Shown here in pieces: positions 23,201-34,971 of a stretch of DNA of 64,000 nucleotides. The notes beneath the pieces are model-generated. The model ran no database searches. It saw only the letters and a list, made by a program, of their open reading frames with translations, and was not told where the DNA came from. How positions within the stretch are numbered: position 1 is the first letter of the stretch; every line of letters starts with the position of its first letter. Position numbers and translations under genes: made by a program. The stretch is from the NCBI RefSeq assembly GCF_950023065.1, contig NC_088677.1, positions 43,168,555 through 43,232,554 on the forward strand, written 5' to 3'. Source of the DNA: Planococcus citri. Taxonomy: Eukaryota; Arthropoda; Insecta; Hemiptera; Pseudococcidae.

Positions 23201-26200
23201 CAGAAATTATCCAAAATGTAAGCAAGAATATGATCCAAGAACCAAAGAACCAAAGCAATAAGGGATTACCAACAACTATCAAAGAAATGATCAAAAACAG
23301 AGAAAAAATGAAATGTATAAGGAAGAAAACACTCCAAGATAAAATACAGGGTGCGGCGCGGGAACGGAACGTGTTTTAAATTGTAACAACGCCAGCTATA
23401 GAGAATGTAGGGATGCAATCTCTGATCTCGTTGGGAAGAGTAGGAATGCCGAATTTTTTTAGCCTATTAACAAACTATCATGGGTGACTGGATGGTTGAG
23501 CAGCGAGTGTTTTCAGTAGCATGTCTTTTTTTGGAAAACTGGTTTTTACTTTTTTTCACTAGAATTGGGTAACGCGTTCAACTTTTAAAGCTCTCTGGAG
23601 GCGGAACGAAGCATTCTACGGAAAAATGAGATTGAAGAAAATTGTAGAGAATTAAATTTCCAATCGACATAATGTCGTTAGTTTTTTTCCAGGAGGCTTT
23701 GTTTTCTCTATATTTGCAAACGAAATTAAAAATCAGAAAAAAAAATTGTTGATTTTCAATTTCTTTTGCGAATATAGCGAAAACAAAGCCTCCTAGAAAA
23801 AAACTAACGACATTATGTCGATTGGAAATTTAATTCTCTACAATTTTCCTCTATCTCATTTTTCCCTAGAATGCTTCGTTCCGCCTCCAGAGAGCTTTAA
23901 AAGTTTGAAAGTTTTGAGCTCGTCACCCATCCCTAGTGAAAAAAAATAAGGAAAAACCGGTTTTTTTCAACTTCAGAAAGCCGCAGGTCGGCCGCATTGC
24001 AACGTATCGACTTCGCTGGGTGCTCATTTTGTAGAGGAAGAATCGCGCTATCAGTCAGTACATTCACACCAAATTTATACATTGAGTGGCTTTCAAGAGA
24101 GAGCGCATCGAAGTGTAATGTACATCCAAAAATGTTTACATCATTCCTTAACATTCTGTATTCAAGACTGAAAAGCTCTCAACTAAAATGAATATATCAA
24201 AAAAATTCGGCATTCTTCCTCTTCCCAACGAGATCCGAGATTGCATCCCTACATTCTCTGTAGCCGGCGTTGTTACAATTTAAAACACGTTCCGTTCCCG
24301 CGCCGCACCCTGTAGAACTAAATGTACTCTGTAAATTAATTAAAAAATCCATAAGAGAATACAACTATAAGAAAAAAATTGATTTAATAAGCAGTATTTT
24401 GGAATCAACAAAAAGTACAAAAACAATCAAAAAAAGTCTAATGTTGGGTAAAACATGGACAATTTTTCTAACTGATAAAAATGGTTCAAAACAGTACAAT
24501 AGAAGGAAAATAAACGAAATTGCAACAGATTTTTATAGGCAGCTATACTCGGACAAAACAGAAAAAGAAGAGACAATCATTTGGGTTCCAAGTGAAAAAG
24601 AACCAGAGTTTATGGTGGAAGAAATTGAAAAAATTATCAAAGATTTAAAAAACAAAAAAGCAACTGGTCATGATCAAATATCTAACGAACATTTCAAATT
24701 TGGGGGGAAAATTTTGGCTAATAAGCTAACAGAATACTTCAACAATATTCTAGAAACCCAGACCATACCAGTAGACTTCAAACTTTCTGACATTATTCTT
24801 CTGTATAAAAAAGGCGATAAACACGATGTAAATAACTATAGACCAATATCTCTGAGTACTACAATGTCAAAAATTTTCTCAAAAGCCATAGAAAACAGAA
24901 TAAGAAATGTACTAAATCAACAGCAAAAACGCGAACAGGCAGGTTTTAGAAGAAATTTCTCGACAATCGATCATCTACATGCAGTTAATATGATAATCCA
25001 AAAAAGCAACGAATACCAACTCAACATCCACCTGGCCTTCATAGATTTTGCCAAGGCCTTTGACTCCTTGAGACACAACTTCCTGCAAAAAGCTCTCCTT
25101 GAACAGGGTGTCCCAGAGTCTATGGTTAAAATAATCAAGGAAATGTATAAAAATCTAAAGGCAAGAATAATTACTGATGTAGTAGGGGAGTATTTCGATA
25201 TAGAGAGAGGTGTAAAGCAGGGAGACCCCCTCTCTGCAATCCTTTTCAATTCTGGGCTAGAAAGAGTTTTTGGTCTAAATGACTGGAAGGATAAGGGAAT
25301 TATAATCAATGGGGAACGTCTAAGTCACCTAAGATTTGCGGATGATGTAGTACTGTTTGCCAATAGCATGGAAGAACTTGAACAAATGATTATAGAATTG
25401 AGCAAGTCGGCAGAAACTGCAGGGTTGAAAATTAACTATAACAAAACCAAAATTCTATCAAAAGGTGCTGAAAAAGAAATAAAAATTGAAGATCAAAATA
25501 TAGAAATAGTAAGGGAAACAATATATCTTGGTCAGATTATATCTTTTGAAAACAGTACAAAAAGGGAGGTAAACAGACGAATAACTCTAACTTGGAAAAA
25601 ATACTGGTCACTTCGAAATATTTTTAAAGGACCTTTTCAAAACCACCTAAAAAGTCAGATTTTTAATGCATGCATACTTCCTACATTGGCTTATGGATCT
25701 CAAACATGGACTTTAACAAGAAAAATTATCAAAAAAATTGAGACAACCCAAAACTCTATAGAAAGGTCCATGCTAAATTTTAAGAAATATGACAAAATAA
25801 GAATAAGAACAATTAAGAAAAAACTAAAAAATAATTTAAATTTCAAACATTGGGTCAGAAGAAATAAATGGAAATGGGCAGGGCATGTGAGTAGGATGAC
25901 TGACAATAGGTGGACATATAAAACAACTTTTTGGTTTTTGGGGCACAAAGTACGAAAAAGAGGAAAACAGAAGGCTAGGTGGACAGATGAGCTTGATGAG
26001 TTTTTAACTCATAAACTGTTCCATAGAGTTGCACAAGATAGAATTGAGTGGGAGAGACTGCAAGAATCCTATGCCCAGTTCTGGGCCTAGCGGAGTTGGG
26101 TTCTATTTAATTATAGTTACTCGATCTTTTGTAAACCTAGTTCTAAGAATTTTATATCATTACTTCGCTAATAAAGGATTATTATTATTATTATTGTTAT

Positions 26201-29200
26201 TATTTAGGTGAGTTTAACACCTCATTTTGGTAGGTTGATGATGTAGGAATGTGAACTGAAAACCCAACTTTGATAAAAATGGACAAAGCGAGTTTTGGAA
26301 TATCACTCTTCAAATAGATTGTCTACCTATATACGTATTAAATTTTTATGAGAAAGTAAATATGGATGGGTACCTATTGGGACTTATTACACACCTGAAC
26401 CATATAGTACCTATTTCATTCAAAGAAAATGTCTAAAAATTAATTGGTTTAAATTGCAAAGAAAAGAGCTTCCTGGTAAAAAATGTTACAAACTCTAAGA
26501 ATGGGAATGATGATGATCATATTATGTGAATCAACGATGAATGAGATGAACATTCCAACGAGTTATTAAAGATTGCAAACGCACGAAGAATTTTACAGCA
26601 GGCATATTTGTTTGCGAATTACCCATTAAATGGTCATAAATTCAACTCACTTTGTAAAGCATCAATGGATTTTTCTTTTCCGCCGTAATCCGATGGTAAT
26701 GAATCTCTTGGAATGTACTTGTACAAGCCTTGGGTGTCTGAGTACACGTGAAACTGTGGAAAATTATTTTTAAACCGTTTAAATTACTTGGTCAACTTCG
26801 TAATATAACGGATGTAGTAATTTATATGTTTATGTAGGTATTTATAACACATGCGTATAATTTTGGCTATCTGTTTGCAGCTTATTATGAAGTTTCTAGA
26901 CCAAATTGCAGCGTCCCAATTTTTTTTCCAAAATATATTTTGGTAGATATTTCAATTTTTTTTTAAATCAAAAAATTTAATCATTTATCAATTTTTATTT
27001 TGTTGGTGTTTACCTAGAGATGTGCAGTCTGAAAAGTGAAAAGTGAAAAGTACTTTTCTTTCAATGAAAAGTTGAAAAGAAAAGTTTCTACTTTTCACTT
27101 CACTTTTCAGTTTTTACTATAAAAAAAAGCGAGTGACCAATCAATTTACTCATCAGAGATCACTGACCTCATTGATGAAGTCAAATATCAAGTTTCACTC
27201 TCTCCACTCCTCCATCTTCGCGGTTCAGCACCCATTTTTGAGATTTTTCACTTCATTTTTTTCAAAACTGAAAAACCCAAAACCACTATTCGATTAATTA
27301 CGTGGAAAAAAATGATTTTGTTTTTTGTGTGTTTTAGATAGGCAAAAAATCATCAATTTGAAGCTGTTGCAGAGAGCTTTAAAATGAGACTCACACGATT
27401 TACTTTTCACACTTTTCACAACTTTTCACACTTTTCAATGAACTTTTCACTTTTCATTTCACCAAAATTACTTTTCTGAAAAGTGCACATCTCTATGTTT
27501 ACCTAAATCTTAGCATTCACTGTTTTATCAGAAATTCGGATTATCACCTTCATCAATATAACTGAATTACAAACAATTGTTTTGGGGATGAGGTAGGTAC
27601 TAGGTACATATTTATGCTTTCAAAATTTATCAGCACATACTCGTATACTTACTCTATCTTTAATTTTTTGCTTGACAAACATTTTGATTATGTTGACTCC
27701 TGTATCCATGAAAGGAGGTGCATTTATCACGTGAATTTCTTTTAATCTTTGTGGCAGAGCATTCTGGAAAAAAAAATGAAAAAATGAAAGGTAAGTAGTG
27801 TACCTATATATACCTTAATAATTCCAACAAAAAAAATCGAAACGAATCTAAAAACTATCATAAACAGATTATTTCTCATCAAAGATACGACCCGAGTCAC
27901 CTTCGTGAAAATGATGAGAAAAAAATTAGGTTCGTGAATATTCGTACCTGACTAAATATAGTACCTATCTGAATAAGTGTCAGTCTGCATACTTATACAA
28001 CGAGTTGGTAAAAGAATAAAAATCTCACCTGCGAACACATAATTCCCTTTTTAACGACTGGATTAATTAATTTAGACACCATGGACGCAGTAGCACCGGA
28101 AACGTCGAATACGCAAACGTCACCAGAGATGGGACCTTCTTCTAATAAACGAATTTCTCCTAACATTAGTAAATATTTTACAATAGCTTTTACATCAAGT
28201 TTATTTGAATCGGAGCTATTGACACGATGAAACGTAACCCGACATCCATCAGCTGTTAATTCAGGTAAAGGAAATGCTACACTGTAACACCATAATATTG
28301 AGACCTCATCACTTGATAGGTACCTCTATACCTACGCATAATTTTTGCATTTTTATAATAGGTACGTATAAATACGACTATAAGTACACTTACAATTGTT
28401 CTTTTAGGTTTCTGATTTCAGATGACGTAGGATCTCGATTCATAAATAAATCAGGCATAATTGAACGATATGTGAAATAATGATCTAGTTTTCGTTGAAC
28501 CCTTTCTACATCGTGTTTACATCCTCTGATGAATGAGGCGAGTATTCTTTCATCTGAAACATGAATTTAAACACGTCATAATACTTATTAGGAATGATAC
28601 TTAAATCTTTCTCCAGCGGGCAAGTAGATACGCATACTTATCCGAAGCTTAAATTTTATTTCTTCTCTAGATAACATAACACGTGTTGATGGTCAAAAAA
28701 TATATTCTCTTCATGCAAATTAAAAAGAAAAACCTGAATGATCGACGTGACCATCCCGATTAAACTGGTCGTATCACTTTCATTAAGTAGGTTATGCGTA
28801 ATTAATACTTGGATCATCGTATAGTTTGAGTAATCTATTCGCGCAATCGTGCATAACAGCGCTATTTCTATTAGGTGTTATAATAGGTATTAGAAAAATA
28901 CGTACTCGTACTTGTATTTTTTTTGCTTAGGTTATAAATGAAGCTCAAAAAGATATGTAGGTACACGTAAAAAACGTCAATCGGATTAGGTACATACATT
29001 TATGTAGGTATTACATAATGTGAGGGCGCATACGAAAACGCACCAAATGGCAAAAAAAAATTCCTACGGAGGGTTCCACTAGATTTTTGAAGAGTCCCTA
29101 CGGAAATTGGGCGAAGGAAAAAAAAATTTTTTTTGGCCAATTGGTGCGTTTTCGTATGCGCCCTCACATATGTATATACAATTGATTACGAAAATTTGTA

Positions 29201-30013
29201 CCATAAAGAAGCATAAATAAGGGGAAAGGCCCATATGTAAAGCGAATCCGACATTAGTTTTATTGATTTACAACCTTTAGAAAATAAATTTTGAATTTTA
29301 CAAATTGAACAATGGAAAAAATAACACCCTGAATAAGAAATTTTTAACAGGTTTTTTATGACCCATTGTGTTGGCTTATTTATCTCTTTTTTATGTACAT
29401 ATGTAAATGAAACACCACAATTGATAAATTTGAAAAGGCGGTAAATCAGTTTAACTTATTGGTTTATACTTAACCTTTAGAAAATAAATTTTGAATTTTT
29501 GAAATTGAACAATAAGAAAGACAACAACCTAGGTATGAAATTTTCAAATTTTAGGTACCTATCTAAAGGGTTCTATGTCCATTGCGCGTTCGCTTATTTG
29601 CTTCTATATGCAACATCGCAGTTATGTTTTTCAATTTTGAAAAATTAACTTTTACCCTTTGTCTCCTTTTCAAAATTGAACAAAATTGAAAAGGAAACTT
29701 TCGGAAAATCTTTTTTTTTCGATTTTGGATTTTTATGAAAATTTTGAAATGATCCGTCCGTTCAGTCCGTTGCAACCCTGGTTTTTAACTTTTAAGTGGT
29801 GATGGGTACCTCGTTTATTACATATGTTTGAATAAAAATCAGTCTACAGATAGTTAGGTACCAGTACCTACCGTAATTTTTTGGCAGATGAGGCTGTGAA
29901 CTCAACCATTTCTGAACGATTGCTTTATTATCCTCTAATTTATTCGAATGCGTTTCATTAATCTCTTCATAAATCTTGGTTTTTTGTTGGTTCGTTGCTC
30001 CTATTAATGCCAT
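20291..30013 (-). CDS. CRAL-TRIO (Sec14-like) lipid-binding protein, alpha-tocopherol transfer protein/clavesin type
   Basis: A cytosolic carrier of a hydrophobic ligand (retinoid, tocopherol or phosphoinositide in known relatives; the ligand here is unknown). Six exons: 29872-30013, 28394-28553, 28029-28281, 27653-27763, 26651-26753, 20291-20454. The phases agree and sum to 933 bases (310 residues). The CRAL-TRIO N domain (WLSSQPHLPKNYDERILASFIRGCKHDVERVQRKLD) is split between exons 1 and 2. The lipid-binding domain follows, with FHVYSDTQGLYKYIPRDSLPSDYGG near its end. The C-terminal WYKKLESYRSYFEEQE and LFGTTGSFHKLSID match the insect family tail. TATGTAG just upstream of the ATG may be a 5' UTR splice acceptor. 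The last intron is 6.2 kb and carries the nested transposons; another intron carries a hAT MITE. Confidence 0.92.
21454..22275 (+). CDS. LINE ORF1, nucleic-acid-binding protein
   Basis: 273 residues. Residues 1-70 are charged with a heptad-like pattern (coiled coil, likely trimerisation). Residues about 70-190 resemble the ORF1/FP-type domain (RIENVIINGIPQ, DISTAHRLPSK, PAIIVRLNNRDKK, VNEHLTSSN). The C-terminus is rich in Arg, Gly and Ser (SNRGRGGRNRSGNRSRT), fitting RNA binding. In known LINEs such proteins coat element RNA. No disabling lesion is seen. The frame ends in TAG at 22273-22275 and stays open in the same frame into ORF2. Confidence 0.85.
   Translation: MVNMDDEFIAELKSMMKDVKEIKTTVNNTDAKLAGFTKRMDEVESQNKELKKTCDNLQDKVNDLDQYSRIENVIINGIPQKDDENIRQVVTLVAEKLNVTLHECDISTAHRLPSKPDRIPAIIVRLNNRDKKSELVINSRKLRINSKDINLMPAAPIFVNEHLTSSNMAIHRQALHLKKLKVLTRVHVKEGKVLVQEEENGTFTKITNLSQLSLPDQEENEQPKSSSNVNEVPVKQRLRSNKILTLSQLSAKSNRGRGGRNRSGNRSRTHSGS
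22276..26090 (+). pseudogene. LINE ORF2 (endonuclease-reverse transcriptase), interrupted by a foldback element
   Basis: Two parts, 22276-23346 and 24315-26090, are in the same frame once the inserted 966 bases and one TA are ignored. They give about 948 codons. The N-terminal part is an APE-type endonuclease: LATFNVRTL, LGLSEVRR, VYAPTS, the metal-binding GDFN, and YSDHRVV with the catalytic His. The second part is a reverse transcriptase with YRPISLSTTMSKI, AGFRRNFST, FIDFAKAFDS, GVKQGDPLS and the catalytic LRFADDVVLF. The tail includes KWAGHVSRM. No ATG precedes FNVRTL in this frame; the first is at 22390. Apart from the insertion the frame is open, so the LINE was probably intact when hit. 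Confidence 0.9.
23347..24312. mobile_element. 966-bp foldback element inside LINE ORF2, TA target duplication
   Basis: It begins CAGGGTGCGGCGCGGGAACG and ends with the inverse. TA lies on both sides (23345-23346, 24313-24314). The arms match as inverted repeats over several hundred bases; for example TGTAACAACGCC near 23385 pairs with GGCGTTGTTACA near 24265. A second inverted pair (near 23650-23730 and 23760-23850) forms the inner stem. Open frames inside it are hairpin artefacts. It shares inner modules with the element at 46261-47211. Confidence 0.9.
26178..26203 (+). repeat. ATT microsatellite at the LINE 3' end
   Basis: A run of ATT units with one GTT interruption directly before the right target duplication. 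It replaces a poly-A tail, as seen in RTE-like LINEs. Confidence 0.9.
27015..27495. mobile_element. 481-bp hAT-type MITE with exact 8-bp target duplication
   Basis: It begins TAGAGATGTGCA and ends TGCACATCTCTA, the classical hAT terminal consensus. It is flanked by TGTTTACC on both sides (27007-27014, 27496-27503). The subterminal regions are full of AAAAGTG/CACTTTT words in both orientations, possible transposase-binding sites. It is non-coding and lies in the CRAL-TRIO intron between exons at 26651-26753 and 27653-27763. Confidence 0.95.
29018..29169. mobile_element. 152-bp palindromic MITE
   Basis: ATGTGAGGGCGC at the left is the exact inverse of GCGCCCTCACAT at the right. The inverted match runs about 35 bases (through CATACGAAAACGCACCAA) around an A/T-rich centre. 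It lies in the first intron of the CRAL-TRIO gene. Target duplication is uncertain. Confidence 0.8.
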
Positions 30014-33000
30014 TAGGAACCTACATATAACAAAAAAAAATAGTAGGTAAATGCTTCATTACCTATACATTTTGCGGTCAGCAGTATATACCTCCAGAAG
30101 TTATAAAAACTTAATAAAACTACCTACGCAAATACATGTAGGTAAATTTAAAGGATATAGGTACTCCCATTCAGAAATAAGTATAAACTACATACATTGC
30201 ATAAGTATTAAATCTTAATTCATTTAGGTACTCATATCATGTCTATATAGTTAAACGTGTTGGAATATTAAAGAATTTTGCCAATAATGAACAAAATTTA
30301 TGGTGAGGTACGGAAGAGGGACGTATGAATGAATTTTATTGTGGTTACCTAACTTATTATTTTTTTTTTTTCAAAGTGGGTAACCTACACAATCAATTAT
30401 TTCGAAATTATTCATCCTTTTTGTCAAGACTTCGGATGATAGGTATTTTTTTCCATATATAGGTATTTAATGCTATTTATTGTTTAAAAAAAAACATCTA
30501 AAGCATATTTTTTGAAGTACATAATATTGAAAAAATGGTCTCACAAAATTCGAATAATAACTAGTACCTACGGACATCTACATATGTACATCTACATTTA
30601 TGTATGTACTTCTATCTCATTCCAGCTATATGTACGATTAGGTACCTACTTATTACTCATGCAGGCACAGAGTGCAAAATACTTGGACACTTGGTTAAAT
30701 AGTCTTGAAAGTATTCTTTTTCTCATAAAATTTAATATTTCAAACTCGTTATTCTGCTCAAAACAAATTTTAGACACCCTGGTGGGTAATATGTTTCATG
30801 AAGTAGCTGAGACATTTCGGTATACGCTGCATTTCTGAATTATAAAATAAATAATGGGCTTGATCTGCAATTAACAATAACTTTTATGCATAGCGAAGTG
30901 AAGTAGGTACCTTACCTACTACCTACCTACTAGCCTACCTATGTACAATATTCAGTACGTATACCAACATAAGTAATAATGAAGCTTAGAAATATTTTCT
31001 ATAGTATCTAGTACCTACTAAAACCTACCTACGTATTGCATTCAGATTATGGAATCGATGCAGTTGGCATGTTTTTGATAGGTAATTATTTCATATAATA
31101 CGTACTTACTCAAATTATGGTGAATTCTGAAGTAATTTCTTTGTGCAAAATAAGTCAATTTTTGTGGAAATTTTTGAACTTTTACAAAAAGTTGGGTCAT
31201 AAGTAGGCATACGTAGGTAGGTAGGTACCTAATATCTATCAATGAAATTGAGATTTAACTTAAAAAGGCAAATAAAAAATTTCAAATATGTAATTTTTCT
31301 TGAATAGCTATACCCACTTAATCTACATAATATACGACATACGTAGTAATAACAAATTCAAAGTACCAGCTTTCATAATCTTTTACAAATTGTAAAATGC
31401 AGATTCGCGAACAGGATGGATTAAGTTGCGTCCCTGAGAGCACTGAACAAAGAGTGCTTAAAGATAGGTTGGTATAGGTCTACCTACGTATCTACCACAT
31501 TTAATCGGTTTAGGGATCAATCCAAAAGATGAGTAATGGATAAACCGTTGATATTGAGGTTAAGTTGAAATATAACGCAAGTTTAAGGTTATAGGTACTC
31601 GTATTTCTTAAATTTATATGGTTCAGTACTGTGAGAGTTTTTCATTGTTTGAGAGTTTCATGTTTCATGTGTATTGGATGATGATGATGATATGTTATGT
31701 AGGTAGTCTAGGTTGTAGGTATCTACAGTATTTTTCTTTGTTCTCGTTGTTCAGCGCACTTGATTTTACGAAGACGTCGAAGACGTTTAGATATGTTTTC
31801 CTGTTGGTATTTCCGATGTCCGTCTGTGAAATCAACGGTCTCTTTAAATTTTCGTTTAAAATACACATCTCAGATTTGTATTAAGAGAGAGTAATGGTTA
31901 AAATAAACCAAATCTCATACTTCAATTAGGTACTTAATGAATGAATAACATTTTCGACTCAGTTGACGTTGGTCTAGGTATTACCCATACTATCTAGTAC
32001 CTACACTAAGGAAGTCACAATATCGGGTAAAATTTATTTCATTCGATTAGAAACGGAACGGTCTCATTCGACAAAGAAAAATAAACGCAGGTATGCGTAG
32101 TAAAATAATTATGGTTAATCATCTCGGTACCCTAAATGATGAAAGCAAGCTGCTTTAGCAGTTAGATTAGCCTTGAACACGGTTAAATTCAAGTCAAACG
32201 TTGGTCAAGTACTTAACCTGAGTCATAAAATGAGTAAGTCTGGGTATAATATAGGGTATTGTCACCTGTTGATGATCTTTTTTATTCCAATTCTTAGGTG
32301 TTACTACCTGATGTAATCAAATCAAGATCTTACATTTCACTTTATAGTGCAAATAAATAAGAATGAGTGAAATATTTCTTTCATAAACTTCGCCAAGTGA
32401 ACTTATTTGTATTTTTCGTTTCGTTTCCTTCCAATTTTTCTGGTAGGTACTTTTTTTCTCTGAAATAGCTCCTATCGCGACGAACAAAATTTTTGATGAT
32501 GAAATCCCCAAGAAGGCCTACTACATAGAACATTAAAGTTCACCCCAATTTGATATTTTTCAACATAACAAATCATAGGTACCTACCTACGTATTTACCT
32601 ATTTTAAGAAAATTTTCATTTCAATGACTGCGCCATATAAATGGGGAAAAAGCAACAATTTCAATTCCGAAGAATCTTCAACATTTTCTGCGAAGGAGGG
32701 GGAAGGGGGGAGGGGAAAGGCTAGTATTTATTTTTTGACCAAAGTTTTTACTGTTCAAATGTAACATTATTTTTGTAATTGGTTAAAAAATAATAAAAAT
32801 GAAGATCGTCCAATATTTTCAACAATCGAAATGTTGACGTTGAAAAAGAAGTTGATTAAAAACGTTTGAAATGCAGCGATTATTATCACCCTGTTATACT
32901 CAACCAGTATTTAATAATGCCATAAAAAGGTGATAAAGAATTCCATGGAAATTCTGTGAAATGGGTGCATGAAATTTGTGAGTTATAAATTCTGAGAAAT

Positions 33001-34794
33001 TTTCAAAAAATTCATTAGGCAATTAATTTCTACGTGATGTCTGTCATGAAAATAAATTTAAAATTCTGGTCATAAATTGAAAATACCTTCCTATACCTAT
33101 ACTTAATTACTCGAAATGTACTTATTGTATCCAAAAATTTAGTATCATTCTATAATGGTGCAACAAAAATATTTAAAATCGGCACTTATATTTAGCCAAG
33201 AGCCATTTTGATTCAAGCATGCAAAAACAAATTTTATTTTCACTTTCAGTAAATGTTTCAAGTAGGTATACATATGTATTTAACTCATTTTTCAATTGGA
33301 TTACGTGAAGTACTTTCTGCTACTGGGTTGAATATTTGTAAGGAGAGTTCAACATTTTTTTAATGAAAACTCCCAATTTATACCTATATATTTATTGGAA
33401 CAGATTTGAGAAAAATCGAATCAGTCAATTCGGAGGAAAAAAGCAGTTGGTTTTCGATTAATCACTCCATTATTCAAGAATAGAGGTCCAAGACTTACGA
33501 GTTACCCTTCGGATAATAGGTTCTCGACGGGGCCTGTCTACCAACCATTTAACTTTCATTAGGTAGGTACCTACTGTATACGAGCCGAGGGCCGATTCGC
33601 TCATCTTATAGTTACTTATACCTTTTATTTTTATGATGTTGGAGAATTAGGTAATTTAAAAAATACCATCAATGTTGAGTGGAAAATACAAAAATTTTGG
33701 GAACTCAAATTATTTACTTATGTATTTACTTCGTCAATTTTTGTGCATTTTTTCGGAAATTAATTGAATAGACCAACTTTGTTTCATAAAAAACCTATAA
33801 GAAGGTAATAAAAAATTAGCTGCATATTACGACTCCGCAGTTGAATACCTACATTTTTACGGTATATCCATTTCAGTTCGTTAAGATAATTGAATAGGCA
33901 CAGGTACCCGTGTACTATGTATTTTTTGTTTCACATTTTAGCAATTAAAAATTTTGTGTTTTGTTGAAGAATAGTGTGCGAAAAAGGTTTAAAGCGATTT
34001 AATTCGATTGCGGTTAAATTTTCATGGGAGAAAAACTAGGTATCGAAATTTTTACTTCAGAACGCCTCGTTTTACTTAATATTTTTCAAAAGTTACTGAT
34101 GCGTGTACTTGTAACATTAGATAGGTACTTTTTATGTAAAGGAATTAAAATTGGTCTGATTGAGCTGCCTCTTCATTCTGTGTTTCCCTTTTTTTTTTCG
34201 TGTGTACGTAGATGTACTATGTTGGGTAGTAACTGAAAAGCACATTTTTATGGGCAGAATATTTCGTTGTCAAATATCGTAAATTTATGCGAGTGGAAAG
34301 TTTTCCTGGTAAAACCTGTTTTTGCCAGCGAGACGAAAAAATACTTGCATTGTCAGTGAGCTGCAATAGACATTTTTAAGTGATATGTTTACTATTAAGT
34401 ACATACGTACCGTAATACAGTGTTTAAAATTTGGGAATAATTTTCTCATTAAAAATGTTACCTATTTCTAAAATAGGATTTATCGAAGTGCATGGTGTAA
34501 TTACAAATAGGTAGGTAAGTAGGTAAGAACAAAGTGTGAAACGATGTGAACTTTGCTAAGTTGCTACGAATCTGCAATCTGTAAGGAGCAATTATTTTCA
34601 CCTTGAAAAAGCTCTGAACCTATTCCAGGCGTATCTTCTGATTGTTTATCAAATGTAAAAGTGGATAGTGGGAATTTACGTCTACTATGAGTGAATAATC
34701 GGGAAATTTTTCCATTCGTGGTTAGGTAGTGCATTCGATTTCAATCACTGAGAAATTTGTATACGCGTAGTATAAATTACAATAAATTTATATG
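30014..34794. other. Gene desert, part 1
   Basis: AT-rich with many TAGGTA/TACCTA words and no open frame with family features. The start holds the promoter region of the CRAL-TRIO gene. A G-rich tract lies at 32694-32720. A 108-residue frame at 30512-30838 is not recognisable. Confidence 0.6.
32694..32720 (+). repeat. G-rich tract, possible G-quadruplex
   Basis: GGAGGGGGAAGGGGGGAGGG and following bases contain at least four G-runs separated by one to three A. A similar tract after the same word ATTTTCTG lies at 36990-37022, and a C-rich counterpart at 58134-58157. Confidence 0.6.
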
Positions 34795-34971
34795 TAGTAA
34801 ACGTGCTCTAGTTTTGGCATTATAGTCGAAATTACTATAACTATAGTAAATGATTATAATTATGATAAAAAATATCATAATAAATAGTAAACATTACCAT
34901 GATTATAGTATTTCATTTACCATAGTTATAGTAATTTCGACTATAATGCCAAAACTGGAGCACGTTTACTA
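34795..34971. mobile_element. 177-bp palindromic MITE, TA ends
   Basis: TAGTAAACGTGCTC on the left is inverse to GAGCACGTTTACTA on the right. The inverted match runs about 65 bases (GTTTTGGCATTATAGTCG and beyond), so nearly the whole element is one hairpin. The outer TA fits a TA target duplication. Confidence 0.88.

Larger units (their letters stand above)
21278..26201 (+). mobile_element. LINE (non-LTR retrotransposon), full-length but interrupted
   Basis: It is flanked by perfect 12-base duplications, ATTTAGGTGAGT at 21266-21277 and 26202-26213. It contains a 5' UTR of about 176 bases, ORF1, and ORF2 with endonuclease and reverse transcriptase. The 3' end is a short ATT repeat in place of poly-A. 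The 3' microsatellite tail and the ORF2 C-terminal KWAGHVSRM motif fit RTE-like/related clades, but the clade needs a tree. Without the inserted foldback element it would be about 4.0 kb. It lies antisense to the host CRAL-TRIO gene, in its last intron. Confidence 0.93.
21017..26312. mobile_element. Outer foldback element, split by a LINE
   Basis: The left end TGAAGAGTGATATTCC (from 21017) is the inverse of GGAATATCACTCTTCA (to 26312). The inverted match runs about 37 bases, including AAAACTCGCTTTGTCC. Inside the left part, 21093-21235 repeats the same module (TTAGG-GAG, GATGATGTAGGA, AAAATGGACAAAGCG) in the orientation of the right end. The element therefore held tandem copies of its right arm before the LINE entered. 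Without the LINE it would be about 360 bases. It is non-coding. Confidence 0.75.

Noticed and set aside
24270..24314. Start of the reverse-transcriptase frame as an independent gene
   Set aside because: These bases belong to the inserted foldback element. The true ORF2 continues from 23346 to 24315.
30512..30838. 108-residue open frame in the desert
   Set aside because: Biased to Ile, Tyr and Leu, with no splice partners, domain or signal. Probably chance in AT-rich DNA.
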